Shown here in pieces: positions 14,156 through 14,234 of a DNA stretch of 14,234 nt. Source of the stretch: Actinomycetales bacterium (lineage in GTDB: Bacteria; Actinomycetota; Actinomycetes; S36-B12); contig JAFIHP010000162.1 of NCBI GenBank assembly GCA_017849335.1, positions 1 through 14,234 on the forward strand. Reading direction: 5' to 3'. Under the pieces are notes generated by a model. It had not been told where the DNA came from. It did not search any database and saw only the letters and a program-made list of their open reading frames with translations. Each line of letters begins with the position of its first letter. Within the stretch, counting starts at the first letter, position 1. The position numbers and the translations under genes are program-made.

Positions 14156-14234
14156 GCGCGGCGGGGAGCGATCGGGACCAGCGCGACCTGTGGCGCGGCT
14201 CCGACTGGGGCCGGTGGTCGGTCACGGTCGCCGG
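14152..14234 (+). CDS. murD: UDP-MurNAc-L-alanine:D-glutamate ligase MurD, first 27 codons (cut by window edge)
   Basis: The GTG at 14152 overlaps the mraY stop (GTGA). The visible residues are a polar leader followed by W-S-V-T-V-A-G, the beginning of the first Rossmann strand of MurD (V-x-V-A-G-x-G-x-S-G in the family). The assignment depends on that short match and on the conserved order mraY-murD. Confidence 0.85.
   Translation, partial: MSAAGSDRDQRDLWRGSDWGRWSVTVA

Overview
The window is very GC-rich, and its genes are those of a high-GC Gram-positive actinobacterium. The division and cell-wall (dcw) cluster has the actinobacterial order mraZ, small ORF, rsmH, ftsL, ftsI, murE, murF, mraY, murD. 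The FtsL and FtsI sequences, the DUF3048 and DUF4349 lipoproteins and a HelD-family ATPase suggest a micrococcalean such as Cellulomonadaceae. That placement is from memory of family sequences, not from a search.

Left part (1-5569), accessory genes. On the minus strand are the 5' end of a DUF4349 lipoprotein gene (cut by the window edge), a 703-residue HelD-type superfamily 1 ATPase, and a 76-residue protein with serine at almost every third residue. The last of these is divergent from a plus-strand alpha/beta hydrolase. The hydrolase converges, with a 15-nt overlap, on a minus-strand DUF3048 lipoprotein gene. The 167-bp gap between the Ser-repeat gene and the hydrolase is unusually structured: it holds a 17-bp inverted repeat, a 15-bp tandem repeat array and two promoters that both look leaderless.

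Right part (5570-14234), the dcw cluster, all on the plus strand. A control region with five GTGG boxes at an exact 10-bp period, the expected pattern for MraZ autoregulation, precedes mraZ. An RNA hairpin candidate and a 46-codon single-pass membrane protein gene lie between mraZ and rsmH. From that small gene onward the genes are packed with gaps of 0-7 nt or 4-nt start/stop overlaps (GTGA or ATGA), and most have no Shine-Dalgarno sequence of their own, so translational coupling is likely. RsmH modifies 16S rRNA. FtsL and FtsI are divisome components. MurE, MurF and MurD make the UDP-MurNAc-peptide precursor, and MraY transfers phospho-MurNAc-pentapeptide to the lipid carrier. murD continues past the right edge.

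Nothing here is clearly a mobile element, CRISPR array, tRNA or rRNA. The most interesting unexplained items are the Ser-x-x repeat protein with its structured divergent promoter region, the small membrane ORF and hairpin inside the dcw cluster, and the long repeat-bearing tail of FtsL.
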